A DNA stretch of 64,000 nt from assembly GCA_012517405.1 (NCBI GenBank), contig JAAYVB010000003.1, positions 1 to 64,000 of the forward strand, read 5' to 3'. The position numbers and the translations under genes are program-made. Under the pieces are notes generated by a model, which was not told the origin of the DNA, made no database searches, and was given only the letters and a program-made list of their open reading frames with translations. The stretch is from Propionibacterium sp. GTDB lineage: Bacteria; Actinomycetota; Actinomycetes; Propionibacteriales; Propionibacteriaceae. This document shows positions 38,691 through 47,577 of the stretch, piece after piece. Position 1 is the stretch's first letter; the number at the start of each line of letters is the position of its first letter.

Positions 38691-39149
38691 GTGATTCCGC
38701 ACGAGATATTCGGCATCGGCGCAAGTGAACTGGTGCTGTTGCTCGTTCTCGGCGTGATCATGTTCGGGCCGGAGAAGCTGCCCGAGATCAGCCGCAAGGC
38801 CGCCCGCGTCGTCCATGCCGTCCGGCTACTAGTGAATCAGGCGATGGGTTCGCTGCGCGAGGAGCTGGGGCCCGAGTACAAGGACCTCCAGCTGGCCGAC
38901 CTCAATCCCAAGACACTGGTCCGCAAGACACTGCTCGCCGACATCGAGGACGACATCGACGACATCAAACGCGAGCTGGATGGCGTACGCGCCGATCTGA
39001 CCGGTGCCGCCTCCGACGTGAATCACGAACTCGGCGCGAAGAACAGCCCCACGGCCGGGTCGTCGTCCGGCGCGGGGGCGGCCGCCGCCGCGGCAGCTCA
39101 TCCGGAACCTCACCAGATGGTCGTGCCGTGGGACGACGAAGCCACCTAG
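38691..39149 (+). CDS. tatB: Sec-independent (twin-arginine) translocase subunit TatB
   Basis: Single-span membrane protein of 152 aa. The N-terminal helix ELVLLLVLGVIMFGPEKLPE with the GPE hinge and the following amphipathic segment (ISRKAARVVHAVRLL) are the TatA/B signature; the glutamate in SEL and the length favour TatB. A long charged region then an Ala/Gly-rich linker lead to a WDDEAT end. The GTG start at 38691 has only a weak ribosome-binding site, so coupling to dapA, whose stop is 9 bp upstream, is plausible. TatA and TatC are not in the window. Confidence 0.88.
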   Translation: MIPHEIFGIGASELVLLLVLGVIMFGPEKLPEISRKAARVVHAVRLLVNQAMGSLREELGPEYKDLQLADLNPKTLVRKTLLADIEDDIDDIKRELDGVRADLTGAASDVNHELGAKNSPTAGSSSGAGAAAAAAAHPEPHQMVVPWDDEAT

Positions 39150-39184
39150 TCAGACCCTGATCAAGGCGCCGCCGGGCTGACAGG

Positions 39185-40660
39185 TCAGGCGGCCCGCCGA
39201 GAACCGCTGCGCCGATTGGCCTGCCGGGAGAAGCCGACGACACCTGACGAGGACTGGGTTGAGGCTGACTGCCGCGTCCCCTTGTGAGCGCCCCGGGCCT
39301 TCCCGGGATGAGCTTGCCCGTCCCGCCTGAGCTCACGCTGGCGGGGTGCGGTCTCACGCTGACGGGATGCAGCGGATTGACGCGGCTGGGCGGTTGACGT
39401 GGCCTGGGGAACACGCCGGGATGCCGCGGCGGGTGCCAGTTCTGGTGGTATCGACTCAGCGAGGGGACCCCTGAGCTTCGCCAGCACCGGATCGCCCGGG
39501 TGGACCTGCTTCGGCGTGGTCGAGATCCGCGCAGCGCGGACCAGCGACTGGAAATCCCTGCGCTGTTCGGGGAGGATCAGCGTGACGACGTCGCCGCTGT
39601 GACCTGCCCGCGCGGTCCGCCCGGAGCGATGCAGATAGGACTTGTGCTCGGCCGGCGGATCCACATGGACGACCAGCTCAATGCCGTCGACGTGGATGCC
39701 GCGGGCAGCGATGTCGGTGGCCACCATCACGCGCACCTGACCGTCCGAGAAAGCCTTCAGGCCTCGCTCGCGGGCGTTCTGCGACAGATTGCCGTGCAGT
39801 TCGACAGCCGGTATCCCGGCGGCGGTCAGCTCCCGGGCCAACTTGCGGGCCTGATGCTTGGTACGGGTGAACAGCAGCCGCCGTCCGGTGCCGGACGCGA
39901 GGTCCTCGATGATCTTCCGCTTCTCGCCCGTGTCGGCGACCAGCAACGCGTGATGGGTCATCTCGCTGACCGGTGACGACTCCGCATCCACGCTGTGGGT
40001 CAACGGCCGCACCAGGAAACGCTTCACGAGCTTGTCGATGGCGGAGTCCAGCGTCGCCGAGAACAGCATCCGCTGTCCGCCCGAGGGGGTGGCCGCCAGA
40101 ATCCGCGTGACAGAGGGCAGGAATCCGAGATCGGCCATGTGATCGGCCTCGTCGAGCACGGTGACGGCGACATCGTCCAGCCGCAACTCGCCGTCCGATT
40201 TCAGGTCTTCCAGCCGGCCGGGTGTTGCCACCACGATGTCGACGCCGCGGCGCAGCTGGCGTACTTGGTTGACTTTGCTGACGCCGCCGACGACGGTCGT
40301 CACGCGCAGCTTGGCCGCGTCCGCGAGCGGTTGGATGGTGGCGACGATCTGGCTGGCCAGCTCGCGGGTCGGGGCGAGGACCAGGCCGCGGGGAGCCCCG
40401 GGTGAGCTGTGCCGGGAGATCTTGTTGCCGGACGGAGTCAGGCCGGCGAGCCGGGAAACCAGCGGAATTGAGAATGCGAGGGTTTTTCCGGAGCCGGTAC
40501 GGCCGCGGCCCAAAACGTCGCGGCCACTGAGGGTGTCGGGGAGCGTGGCGGTCTGGATCGGGAATGGAGTGCTGGCGCCCTGCTGCTTGAGCGGGCCGAT
40601 CAGCTGTGCACAGACGCCCAACGTCGCAAAGGACGCAGGCGCGGAATCAGGTTGGGACAA
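39185..40660 (-). CDS. DEAD-box ATP-dependent RNA helicase
   Basis: Cytosolic RNA remodelling enzyme of 491 aa. Motifs in order: TPFPIQTATLP (Q motif), GRTGSGKTLAF (Walker A), LDEADHMADLGF (DEAD), SATLD, VATDIAARGIHVDG and HRSGRTARAG. The core ends near residue 370 and a basic, Ser/Arg/Gln-rich tail of about 100 aa follows, typical of actinobacterial RhlE-like helicases. It is convergent with tatB. A 255-bp non-coding stretch upstream (40661-40915) could hold a long 5' leader, but I see no defined element there. Confidence 0.92.
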   Translation of the reverse strand: MSQPDSAPASFATLGVCAQLIGPLKQQGASTPFPIQTATLPDTLSGRDVLGRGRTGSGKTLAFSIPLVSRLAGLTPSGNKISRHSSPGAPRGLVLAPTRELASQIVATIQPLADAAKLRVTTVVGGVSKVNQVRQLRRGVDIVVATPGRLEDLKSDGELRLDDVAVTVLDEADHMADLGFLPSVTRILAATPSGGQRMLFSATLDSAIDKLVKRFLVRPLTHSVDAESSPVSEMTHHALLVADTGEKRKIIEDLASGTGRRLLFTRTKHQARKLARELTAAGIPAVELHGNLSQNARERGLKAFSDGQVRVMVATDIAARGIHVDGIELVVHVDPPAEHKSYLHRSGRTARAGHSGDVVTLILPEQRRDFQSLVRAARISTTPKQVHPGDPVLAKLRGPLAESIPPELAPAAASRRVPQATSTAQPRQSAASRQRETAPRQRELRRDGQAHPGKARGAHKGTRQSASTQSSSGVVGFSRQANRRSGSRRAA

Positions 40661-40915
40661 GGAAGACTGCTTTCAAGAACGATGAATCACCACGGTCCAA
40701 GTCGGCTCGCGTCTTCGCCGGTCGAGCCGACGGCGCGGTGCGCAGAAGTGGTGCGATGTCGGGCCGCGATGTCCGCGCCCTGTCGTCCAGTCTCTCACAA
40801 GACCAAATCGCAGACCGAATCGTTGTGACCGGCGGCCGGCAACCGCCGATGCGCACGGGCCTCGCGACCCGGCCTGTCTGCACACCGGGCGTTGCCAGGC
40901 AGCAGCGCGAGGGCC

Positions 40916-42100
40916 TCAGTTGGTGATCAGGCCCAGCGGCTTGCCTGCCAGGGACGTTTTCGTCGTAACCAGATGTTCGGCGACGTCATTGATGGCTTCC
41001 GCGGCGGGGGAGTCGGGGTACGCGATGACGATGGGAGCGTTGATCTCGGCGCCGGCTCCCAGGGCGTAGACCATCGGGATCTGGGCGAGTAGCGGCACGT
41101 CATGTGCCAAGCGGTCAGTCAGTGCGTCCGCGGTCTGCTGACCGCCGCCGCTCCCGAAGATCTCCACCCGGTGCGGTTGGTCGCAATGCGGGCAGACGGT
41201 CTCGAACCAGCTCATGTTCTCGATGACGCCGATCACGTTCTGGTGCAGCATCGAGCCCATGGTCCCTGCGCGCTCGCTGACCCAGGCCACGCTGGGCTGG
41301 GGGGTCGTGACCACGATCATGTCGCTGCCGGGCAGCTTCTGGCCGATCGACATCGCCACATCTCCGGTGCCGGGCGGCAGATCGATGAGGAAGAAATCGA
41401 GATCGCCCCAGAACACCTCGGCGAGCAGCTGGGTGAGGGCCCGGTCGAGGATCGGTCCGCGCCAGGCGATCACCTGGTCACGGGACTCCTTGAGCATGCC
41501 CATGCTGATGACCTTCAGCACCGCCTTCTTGCCGTCGGCGCTGACGTACTCAACCGGCACCGGCATGATCATCGAGTCGACCATGGTCGGGCGGGCGTCC
41601 TCGGGGATGCCCAGCAGATCGGGGACCGAGTGGCCATAGATGTCGGCGTCCAGCAGGCCGACGTGGTACCCCTGCTTGGCGAGGGCCAGGGCGAGATTGA
41701 CGGTCATGGAGCTCTTGCCGACGCCGCCCTTGCCGGAGGCGACCGCGATCACCCGCGTAAGCGAGCCCGGCTGGGCGAACGGGATCACCGGGGCGGGGGC
41801 TCCGCCGCGCAGTTTCGAGGTGAGCGCCGCTCGCTGTTCGGCGTTCATCGCTCCGATCGTCAGCTGAAGTCCGGTCACCCCAGGAACCTTGGTGACGGCG
41901 TTGGTGACGTCTTGTTCGATGGTGTTGCGCAGCGGGCAGCCGGCAACCGTCAGTAGGACCGTGACATGCAGGACGCCGTTGGCGTCGATGGTCAGATCGT
42001 CGACCATGCCCAGATCGGTGATCGGCCGCCTGATTTCCGGGTCAATCACCGTCGACAGCGCTTCGCGCACGTTGGCCAGTACCGGGTTGGATTTGCTCAC
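40916..42100 (-). CDS. mrp: Mrp/NBP35-type iron-sulfur cluster carrier ATPase
   Basis: P-loop ATPase that delivers iron-sulfur clusters to target apoproteins. An N-terminal DUF59/MIP18 domain (STVIDPEIRRPITDLGMV) is followed by the deviant Walker A SGKGGVGKSSMTVNLALAL and IDLPPGTGDVAMS. The cysteine pair in FETVCPHCDQPH is the expected cluster-binding CxxC. I chose GTG 42100 (VSKSNPVLANV), giving 394 aa; the open frame continues 12 codons to a TTG that overlaps the next gene's stop. No strong ribosome-binding site is visible, so the start is uncertain. Confidence 0.9.
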   Translation of the reverse strand: MSKSNPVLANVREALSTVIDPEIRRPITDLGMVDDLTIDANGVLHVTVLLTVAGCPLRNTIEQDVTNAVTKVPGVTGLQLTIGAMNAEQRAALTSKLRGGAPAPVIPFAQPGSLTRVIAVASGKGGVGKSSMTVNLALALAKQGYHVGLLDADIYGHSVPDLLGIPEDARPTMVDSMIMPVPVEYVSADGKKAVLKVISMGMLKESRDQVIAWRGPILDRALTQLLAEVFWGDLDFFLIDLPPGTGDVAMSIGQKLPGSDMIVVTTPQPSVAWVSERAGTMGSMLHQNVIGVIENMSWFETVCPHCDQPHRVEIFGSGGGQQTADALTDRLAHDVPLLAQIPMVYALGAGAEINAPIVIAYPDSPAAEAINDVAEHLVTTKTSLAGKPLGLITN

Positions 42101-42132
42101 GGGTTCATGACTACGCGAACGCCCGGTCAGTT

Positions 42133-42684
42133 TCAAGCCGGATCGCCTTGGCCTGGACTTATCTCGTCCGCAGCGCGGGGGTCGTCGGATTCGAGATCGG
42201 TGAGCAACTCGCGCAATTGGTCGCGCAGTTCACCACGGACGAAGTCGCGGGTCGACAGCTCGCCCATGCTGCTGCGCAGCGCGGCGATCTCGCGGGCCAG
42301 GAAGTCCATATCGGCCCGGCTTTGCGCGGCGACCCGGCGGTCTTCGTTCAGACTCAGGCGGTCGCGGTCCTCCTGCCGGTTCTGGGCGAGCAGGATCAGT
42401 GGTGCCGAGTACGAGGCTTGGGTCGAGAACGCCAGGTTCAGCAGGATGAAGGGATACGGGTCCCACTGCCAGCCGAAGATCCCGACCACATTGAACGCGA
42501 TCCAGGCGGTGACGAAGACGGTCATGCCCATGAGAAATCCGGGGCTGCCCATCCTCCGGGCGATCCACTCGGCGAGGCGTCCGAACCAGTCCTCGTTCAG
42601 GCGCAGCCGGCGCGGCCAGCTGATGGACGAACGACGGCCCGGGGTATTCAGACGGTCCTCATCGTGGCGGGAGTTCTCGGCCAT
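42133..42684 (-). CDS. DUF1003 membrane protein
   Basis: 183-aa protein with two membrane segments (FLMGMTVFVTAWIAFNVVGI and FILLNLAFSTQASYSAPLIL) and the DUF1003 core WDPYPFILLNLAFSTQASY, then a charged helical region (NRQEDRDRLSLNEDRR). The start overlaps the end of the MgtE-N gene by 26 bp, so the two are translationally linked. In actinobacteria this pair is recurrent, often next to mrp, as here. Function unknown; a link to divalent-cation handling is suggested only by the neighbour. Confidence 0.85.
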   Translation of the reverse strand: MAENSRHDEDRLNTPGRRSSISWPRRLRLNEDWFGRLAEWIARRMGSPGFLMGMTVFVTAWIAFNVVGIFGWQWDPYPFILLNLAFSTQASYSAPLILLAQNRQEDRDRLSLNEDRRVAAQSRADMDFLAREIAALRSSMGELSTRDFVRGELRDQLRELLTDLESDDPRAADEISPGQGDPA

Positions 42685-43957
42685 GCTCGTCCTCCTTCAC
42701 TTCGGATTCGTTACCCTCCATCTGATCGCCGCGCCAGTCGGGGGGCAGCATGTGGTCGAGCAGGTCGTCGACGGTGACCGCACCCACCAGCTGGTGATCC
42801 TTGTTGATCACGGGGGCGACCACCAGGTTGTAGGTGGCGAAGTACCGGCTCACCTGGGAGATATCCGCGGAGGTGACCAGTGGCTCCAAGACGGAGTCGA
42901 TCATCTGGCCGATCTGCAGGCTGGGAGGTTCTCGCAGCAGCCGTTGCACGTGCACCGCGCCCAGGTATCGTCCCGATGGGGTGTCATGCGGCTGCCTGGT
43001 GATGAACACCATGGACGCCAGCGCCGGGGTCAGTTCCTCGTTGCGTACCCGGGCCAGCGCCTCGGCCACCGTATTGTCGGCGCCCAGCACCACCGGTTCG
43101 GGGGTCATCATGCCGCCCGCGGTGAGGTCCTCGTATTTCAGCAGGCTGCGGACGTCGGCGGCCTCCTCCGGTTCCATCCGGTCGAGCAGCTCCTCGGCCA
43201 TATCGTCCGGTAGGTCATTGATGAGGTCGGCGGCATCGTCGGGGTCCATCTCGTCGAGCACATCGGCTGCCCGCTCGATGGTCAACGACTGCAGCAGCTC
43301 AACCTGTTCGTTCTCGGGAAGCTCCTGGAAGGCGTCGGCCAACTGTTCGTCGTCCAGCGCGCTGGCGATCTCGGCCCGCCGCTCCGGGTCCATGTCGTAA
43401 AGCTCGCGCGCCACGTCGGCGGGCTTCATGTCGGCCAGTTGGGCGAGCTTGGTGTCGGTGGTCTGCTCGGCGTTCATCACCTGCGAGGCCACCAAAGACC
43501 ATGGCTCGATCGTCATGGGGCCCTTGGCGGTGGTGGGCAAACCGAATCGCCGGGTGGTGGTGACCTCACGCAGAGCGACCTCGCTGAGTTCCCATTCCCG
43601 GTTGCGGACTTCGATCATCGCCACGTCGAAGATCTGTGACGGTTTGGCTTCCAGGGTGATGGTGCGATCGAACAGATCGTCCATCACCAGGATCTCGGAG
43701 GCGCGCCTGATAAATCGGCGGGTGTCGATGACACCGACGATCGAGACCTGGGTGGGGTTGATGGCGTGCACCCGGGTCATGGGCACGAAGATTCGCCGCC
43801 GCGCGAACAGTTCGACCACCAGCCCGCGCACTCTGGGACGACCGGCCAGTCGCGCCTGCACGACGACATCGCGGACTTTGCCGACCTGATCGCCGGCGGC
43901 GTCCATGACCTGCAATCCCTGCAGGCGGCTGATGAAAACCGAGGAAGGATTGGTCAC
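42659..43957 (-). CDS. MgtE N-terminal/CBS domain protein without a channel domain
   Basis: Soluble protein of about 432 aa. Residues 10-110 look like a PRC-barrel-type module (LQGLQVMDAAGDQVGKV), then comes the MgtE N-terminal superhelix (DPERRAEIASALDDEQLADAF, LDEMDPDDAADLINDLP) and two CBS modules near the C-terminus (LTAGGMMTPEPVVLG, VAPVINKDHQLVGAV). The membrane part of a MgtE magnesium channel is absent, so this is probably a regulator or sensor of Mg2+ or ATP status. The start is taken as GTG 43957; a TTG at 43963 is possible. It is divergent from the lyase gene, with 22 bp between starts. Confidence 0.85.
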   Translation of the reverse strand: MTNPSSVFISRLQGLQVMDAAGDQVGKVRDVVVQARLAGRPRVRGLVVELFARRRIFVPMTRVHAINPTQVSIVGVIDTRRFIRRASEILVMDDLFDRTITLEAKPSQIFDVAMIEVRNREWELSEVALREVTTTRRFGLPTTAKGPMTIEPWSLVASQVMNAEQTTDTKLAQLADMKPADVARELYDMDPERRAEIASALDDEQLADAFQELPENEQVELLQSLTIERAADVLDEMDPDDAADLINDLPDDMAEELLDRMEPEEAADVRSLLKYEDLTAGGMMTPEPVVLGADNTVAEALARVRNEELTPALASMVFITRQPHDTPSGRYLGAVHVQRLLREPPSLQIGQMIDSVLEPLVTSADISQVSRYFATYNLVVAPVINKDHQLVGAVTVDDLLDHMLPPDWRGDQMEGNESEVKEDEHGRELPPR

Positions 43958-43979
43958 TCGCAAAGCCTAGACTGACCCC

Positions 43980-44921
43980 ATGACGAAGACGCAACAGCCA
44001 CGGCCATTCCGTGCCCGCCGCACGGTATTGGCCGTTCCTGGTAGCTCCGAGCGGTTCATCGCAAAGTCGCGTGACCTCGGTGTTGACTGCTTGTTCCTTG
44101 ATCTTGAAGATGCGGTGGCGCCTGCGGCCAAGATTGCCGCCCGTGACACGATCGTTGCTGCGCTGAACGGGGGCACATGGAAGGCCCCGACCGTCACGGT
44201 GCGCGTGAACTCGTGGGATACGCCGTGGACCACCGGCGACGTCATGCAGGTGGTCAGTGGGGGAGGTGCTCATATTGACGCACTGGTGTTGCCGAAGGTG
44301 ACGTCGGCGGAGCAGGTGGTCGCTCTCGATCTGGTGGTGAGCCAGGTGGAGGCGTCCGCTGGTCTGGAAGTCGGACGAATCGGGTTCGAACTGCAGATCG
44401 AGGAGGCGCTCGGGTTGCAGCATGTCGATGAAATCGCTGCCGCCAGCGCGCGCACCGAGACGTTGGTCTTCGGGCCGGGCGACTACATGGCGTCGATGGG
44501 TATGCGTGGACTGTCGGTCGGCAGCCAGATCGTCGGTTATCAGGCGGACGCCTTTCACTACGCGCTGACCCGGATTCTCATCGCGGCCCGGGCCAACGGC
44601 CTGCAGGCTCTCGATGGACCCTATGTCTCGATCCGCGACCTGCCCGGCTTCAAGGTCTCGGCAGCCAAGGCGGCCGCGCTCGGCTACGACGGCAAATGGG
44701 TGGTCCATCCCAGCCAGGTCGAGGCCGGCAACGAGATCTTCACCCCGGACGCCGCTCAGATCGAGCGCGCCGAGCGCATCGTGGCGGCCTATGCCGCGGC
44801 CGGTGAACGCGCCGCCGGCGCCGTCGGTGCGATCGTGGTGGACGACGAGATGGTCGACGAGGCCGGATACAAGGTGGCCCAGGCGCTGCTCGCAAAGACG
44901 GGCCACAGCGACCGGGTGTAG
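43980..44921 (+). CDS. CitE-like lyase (HpcH/HpaI aldolase family)
   Basis: TIM-barrel C-C lyase of 313 aa acting on CoA thioesters such as malyl-CoA, methylmalyl-CoA or citramalyl-CoA. Motifs include RRTVLAVPGSSERFI, CLFLDLEDAVAP (metal and substrate Asp/Glu), VRVNSWDTPW, and the metal-binding Glu in GFELQIEEALG. KWVVHPSQVEAGNEIFTP is the conserved C-terminal block. There is no CitD or CitF nearby, so it is not part of a citrate lyase complex; the substrate is unresolved. Confidence 0.85.
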   Translation: MTKTQQPRPFRARRTVLAVPGSSERFIAKSRDLGVDCLFLDLEDAVAPAAKIAARDTIVAALNGGTWKAPTVTVRVNSWDTPWTTGDVMQVVSGGGAHIDALVLPKVTSAEQVVALDLVVSQVEASAGLEVGRIGFELQIEEALGLQHVDEIAAASARTETLVFGPGDYMASMGMRGLSVGSQIVGYQADAFHYALTRILIAARANGLQALDGPYVSIRDLPGFKVSAAKAAALGYDGKWVVHPSQVEAGNEIFTPDAAQIERAERIVAAYAAAGERAAGAVGAIVVDDEMVDEAGYKVAQALLAKTGHSDRV

Positions 44922-44958
44922 GAAGGGCCGATAGGCTGGATAACGGAGGTCGATCGCA

Positions 44959-45954
44959 GTGTCCATGAACCAGCAACCACCCAAGTCGGCGCAAGAAATC
45001 ATCAAGCTGAAGCGACCCAGGTCGGTCGCCGTCTACGACGACTACGTCGACGCTGCGCACGCCGTCGATTATCTTGCCGACCGGCAGTTCCCGGTGGCGA
45101 CCCTGGCCATCGTGGGTACCGACCTGAAGAGCGTCGAGAGGGTCACCGGCAGCATGACCTGGGGCAAGGTGCTGCTGTCGGGCTTCCTGCAGGGGTCGAC
45201 CTGGGCAGGCATGTTCGCCATCTTGATGTGGCTCCTGCAGCCCGGCATGAGCCTGCTCAACCTGCTGGCCATGGGTCTGCTCGGTTTCGGTCTGGTCGGC
45301 ATGGCGATGTCGGCCCTGCAATACCGGATGCGTGGACGAGATCGTGACTACACGTCCACCACGGCGATCATCGCGACCCACTACGAGGTGCTCGCGGAGG
45401 CCGAATACGCCGACAAGGCACGCAGCCTGCTGAGTGGCGGCTCGGCGCAGACCCGCGAGGTCCAGCCGCAGCCGCAGGCCCAGTCGGTGACACCGCCGCA
45501 GCAAGTCGATCTGAACAAGCTGCCACCGCCGGCCTGGCCGACGAGTGCTTCGCCGGCCGCTCCCGGGCAGACCGCCGGGCCGGGGCAGGCCCCTGCATCC
45601 GGCCAGGCCGCAGCGGCCCCTGCGCAACAGCCGGCAGCATCGTCTCCAGGCGCGTCCAATATGTCCTACGGCCAGTACTGGAGCGAAGGCGACGCGCCCG
45701 GCATCGGCGATGTGCCGAAGCGTTTCGGCGGACCAGCCCAACCCGCGGTCTCCGAGAAGCCGGAAGGCGCAGACCACAAGTCGGAAAGCGCAGACCAGAA
45801 ACCGGAAGGCGCAGACCAAGCAGACCAAGGCGACGCGCCCAAACGTGTCGGTGGCGCAGCCCAACCCGAAGAGTCCGAGAAACACCAAGGCCCCGAGCAA
45901 GGCTCGGCCCAGCCCCCGCGCCGAGGCGATTCGGCCGGTCCCTCGGGAGACTGA
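44959..45954 (+). CDS. General-stress-protein-like membrane protein with a repetitive acidic tail
   Basis: The N-terminal 50-70 residues (RSVAVYDDYVDAAHAVDYLAD, FPVATLAIVGTDL) match the general stress protein 17M-like domain, then two membrane segments follow (FAILMWLLQPGMSLLNLL and MGLLGFGLVGMAMSALQY). After residue 170 the protein is low-complexity: Pro/Ala/Gln-rich, then repeats of EGADQK-like units (EKPEGADHK, ESADQKPEGADQ). Total 331 aa from GTG 44959, which follows GGAGGT. The tail is probably disordered and cytoplasmic. The role in stress is by family name only. Confidence 0.75.
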   Translation: MSMNQQPPKSAQEIIKLKRPRSVAVYDDYVDAAHAVDYLADRQFPVATLAIVGTDLKSVERVTGSMTWGKVLLSGFLQGSTWAGMFAILMWLLQPGMSLLNLLAMGLLGFGLVGMAMSALQYRMRGRDRDYTSTTAIIATHYEVLAEAEYADKARSLLSGGSAQTREVQPQPQAQSVTPPQQVDLNKLPPPAWPTSASPAAPGQTAGPGQAPASGQAAAAPAQQPAASSPGASNMSYGQYWSEGDAPGIGDVPKRFGGPAQPAVSEKPEGADHKSESADQKPEGADQADQGDAPKRVGGAAQPEESEKHQGPEQGSAQPPRRGDSAGPSGD

Positions 45955-45996
45955 ATCAGGCGTCCTCGGCGGACCGGCTCAGGTCGGCCAACTGAA

Positions 45997-47454
45997 TCAG
46001 GCCAGCAGGCCGGCCATCCAGGCTTCGACGTCGGCTGATTCACGGGGCAGTTGATCGCTGAGGATCTCGTAGCCGTCGGCGGTGATGAGGATGTCGTCCT
46101 CGATGCGCACGCCGATGCCGCGCAGTTCTTCGGGCACCAACAGGTCGGTCGACTTGAAGTAGATGCCCGGCTCGACGGTGATCACCATGCCCGGCTTCAG
46201 CGGCCCCCGGTACTCCTCGCGGAGCGCTTGCGCACAGTCGTGTACATCCAGGCCCAGGTGGTGGCTGGTGCCGTGCACCATCCAGCGACGGTATTGCAGG
46301 CCCTCGACCGGGTCGAGGGCCTGCTCGGCGCTCACCGGCAGGACGCCCCAGTCCGCGAGCCGTTCGGCGATGACCGCGATGGCCGCCTGATGGACGTCGG
46401 AGAACAGTGCGCCCGGCTTGGCGGCTTCGAAACCCGCCTGTTGGGCGGCGCGCACGGCATCGTAGACCTTGCGCTGGGCATCGGTGAATCGTCCGTTCAC
46501 CGGCATCGTGCGGGTGACGTCGGCGGTGAACAGGCTGTCGAGTTCGACTCCGGCGTCCATCAGCAGCAGATCACCGTCGTGCAGGTCGCCATCGTTGCGG
46601 ATCCAGTGCAGGGTGTTGGCGTGGTCGCCGGACGCGGCGATCGTGTCGTAGCCGACTGCGTTTCCCTGATGGCGGGCGTGCAGACCGAAGACACCCTCGA
46701 CCCAACGCTCACCGCGCGGTTTGGCGAGCGCGTTCGGCAGTTCGCGCACCACGGCCTCGAAACCGACGGCGGTCGCCTGGCAGGCCTGACGTAGCTGGGC
46801 GACCTCGAAGTCGTCCTTGATCAGGCGCAACTCGCTGAGGGTGACGACCAACTCGGCATCCTCGCGATCGCCGCGTCCTCGCCAGGCATCGAGCTTGTTT
46901 GCCAGGCTCGGGTCGGTCTCGCGCAGCATTCGCGTGGGGGTCTGCGAGGCCATCTTCTGCAGGGCGGGCTCCAGCTCATCGATGTTCGCCGTTTGCAGTT
47001 GGCCCAAAGCGGCCATCTCATCCAGCGATTCGCGCTGGCCGACCCACATCTCGCCGTAGCGCGGGTTGCCGTAGAACTCCTCATCGGTGCGCGGCACGCG
47101 AGGGTGGAAGTAGAGCGTCGAGGTATGACCACCGGCGGCCGGCTCCATCACCAAGACGGCGTCGGGCTCACGGTCGGTGCCCAGACCCGTCAGCCAGGTG
47201 AAGGCCGAATGCGGGCGGAAGGGGTAGTCGCAGTCGTTGCTGCGCGGCTTGAGACTGCCGGCCGGAATGATCAGGCGTTCGCCCGGATAGATCGCGGAGA
47301 GCTTCTTGCGATGCGCGGCCGCTGCCACCGCGCCCGGCAGTGGAGCGGGCGGCTCACTGCTGTAGGGCGCCCAACCCTCGCAGATGAACTGCTTGAAGGC
47401 GTCCGAGAAGGGCGACTGTCGGTTGGTCAGGGTCGCTTTCTCGCCGTTAGCCAT
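45997..47454 (-). CDS. pepP: Xaa-Pro aminopeptidase (M24B)
   Basis: Di-manganese peptidase of 485 aa removing N-terminal residues before proline. The AMP-N domain (PGERLIIPAGSLK, HSAFTWLTGLG) precedes the pita-bread fold with metal ligands in DAGVELDSLFTADVTRT (two Asp), HGTSHHLGLDVHD (His), VEPGIYF (Glu) and RIEDDILIT (Glu). Length and motifs agree with actinobacterial PepP. Divergent from the zinc-ribbon gene. Confidence 0.93.
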   Translation of the reverse strand: MANGEKATLTNRQSPFSDAFKQFICEGWAPYSSEPPAPLPGAVAAAAHRKKLSAIYPGERLIIPAGSLKPRSNDCDYPFRPHSAFTWLTGLGTDREPDAVLVMEPAAGGHTSTLYFHPRVPRTDEEFYGNPRYGEMWVGQRESLDEMAALGQLQTANIDELEPALQKMASQTPTRMLRETDPSLANKLDAWRGRGDREDAELVVTLSELRLIKDDFEVAQLRQACQATAVGFEAVVRELPNALAKPRGERWVEGVFGLHARHQGNAVGYDTIAASGDHANTLHWIRNDGDLHDGDLLLMDAGVELDSLFTADVTRTMPVNGRFTDAQRKVYDAVRAAQQAGFEAAKPGALFSDVHQAAIAVIAERLADWGVLPVSAEQALDPVEGLQYRRWMVHGTSHHLGLDVHDCAQALREEYRGPLKPGMVITVEPGIYFKSTDLLVPEELRGIGVRIEDDILITADGYEILSDQLPRESADVEAWMAGLLA

Positions 47455-47577
47455 GAAGTCCTCCGAAACACATCTGGGCGGTGATTCGTGTTCGATCCTA
47501 CTCGCGCGCGTTTTCCCCTACTGCTGGCTGGGCGCTGGGCCGAAGCTCTAAGCTCGGGGCAACGAAAGGTTTCATCG

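Noticed and set aside
40661..40915. 255-bp gap upstream of the DEAD-box helicase
   Set aside because: I looked for a cold-shock-like leader, riboswitch or small gene and saw no convincing hairpin, promoter or coding frame.
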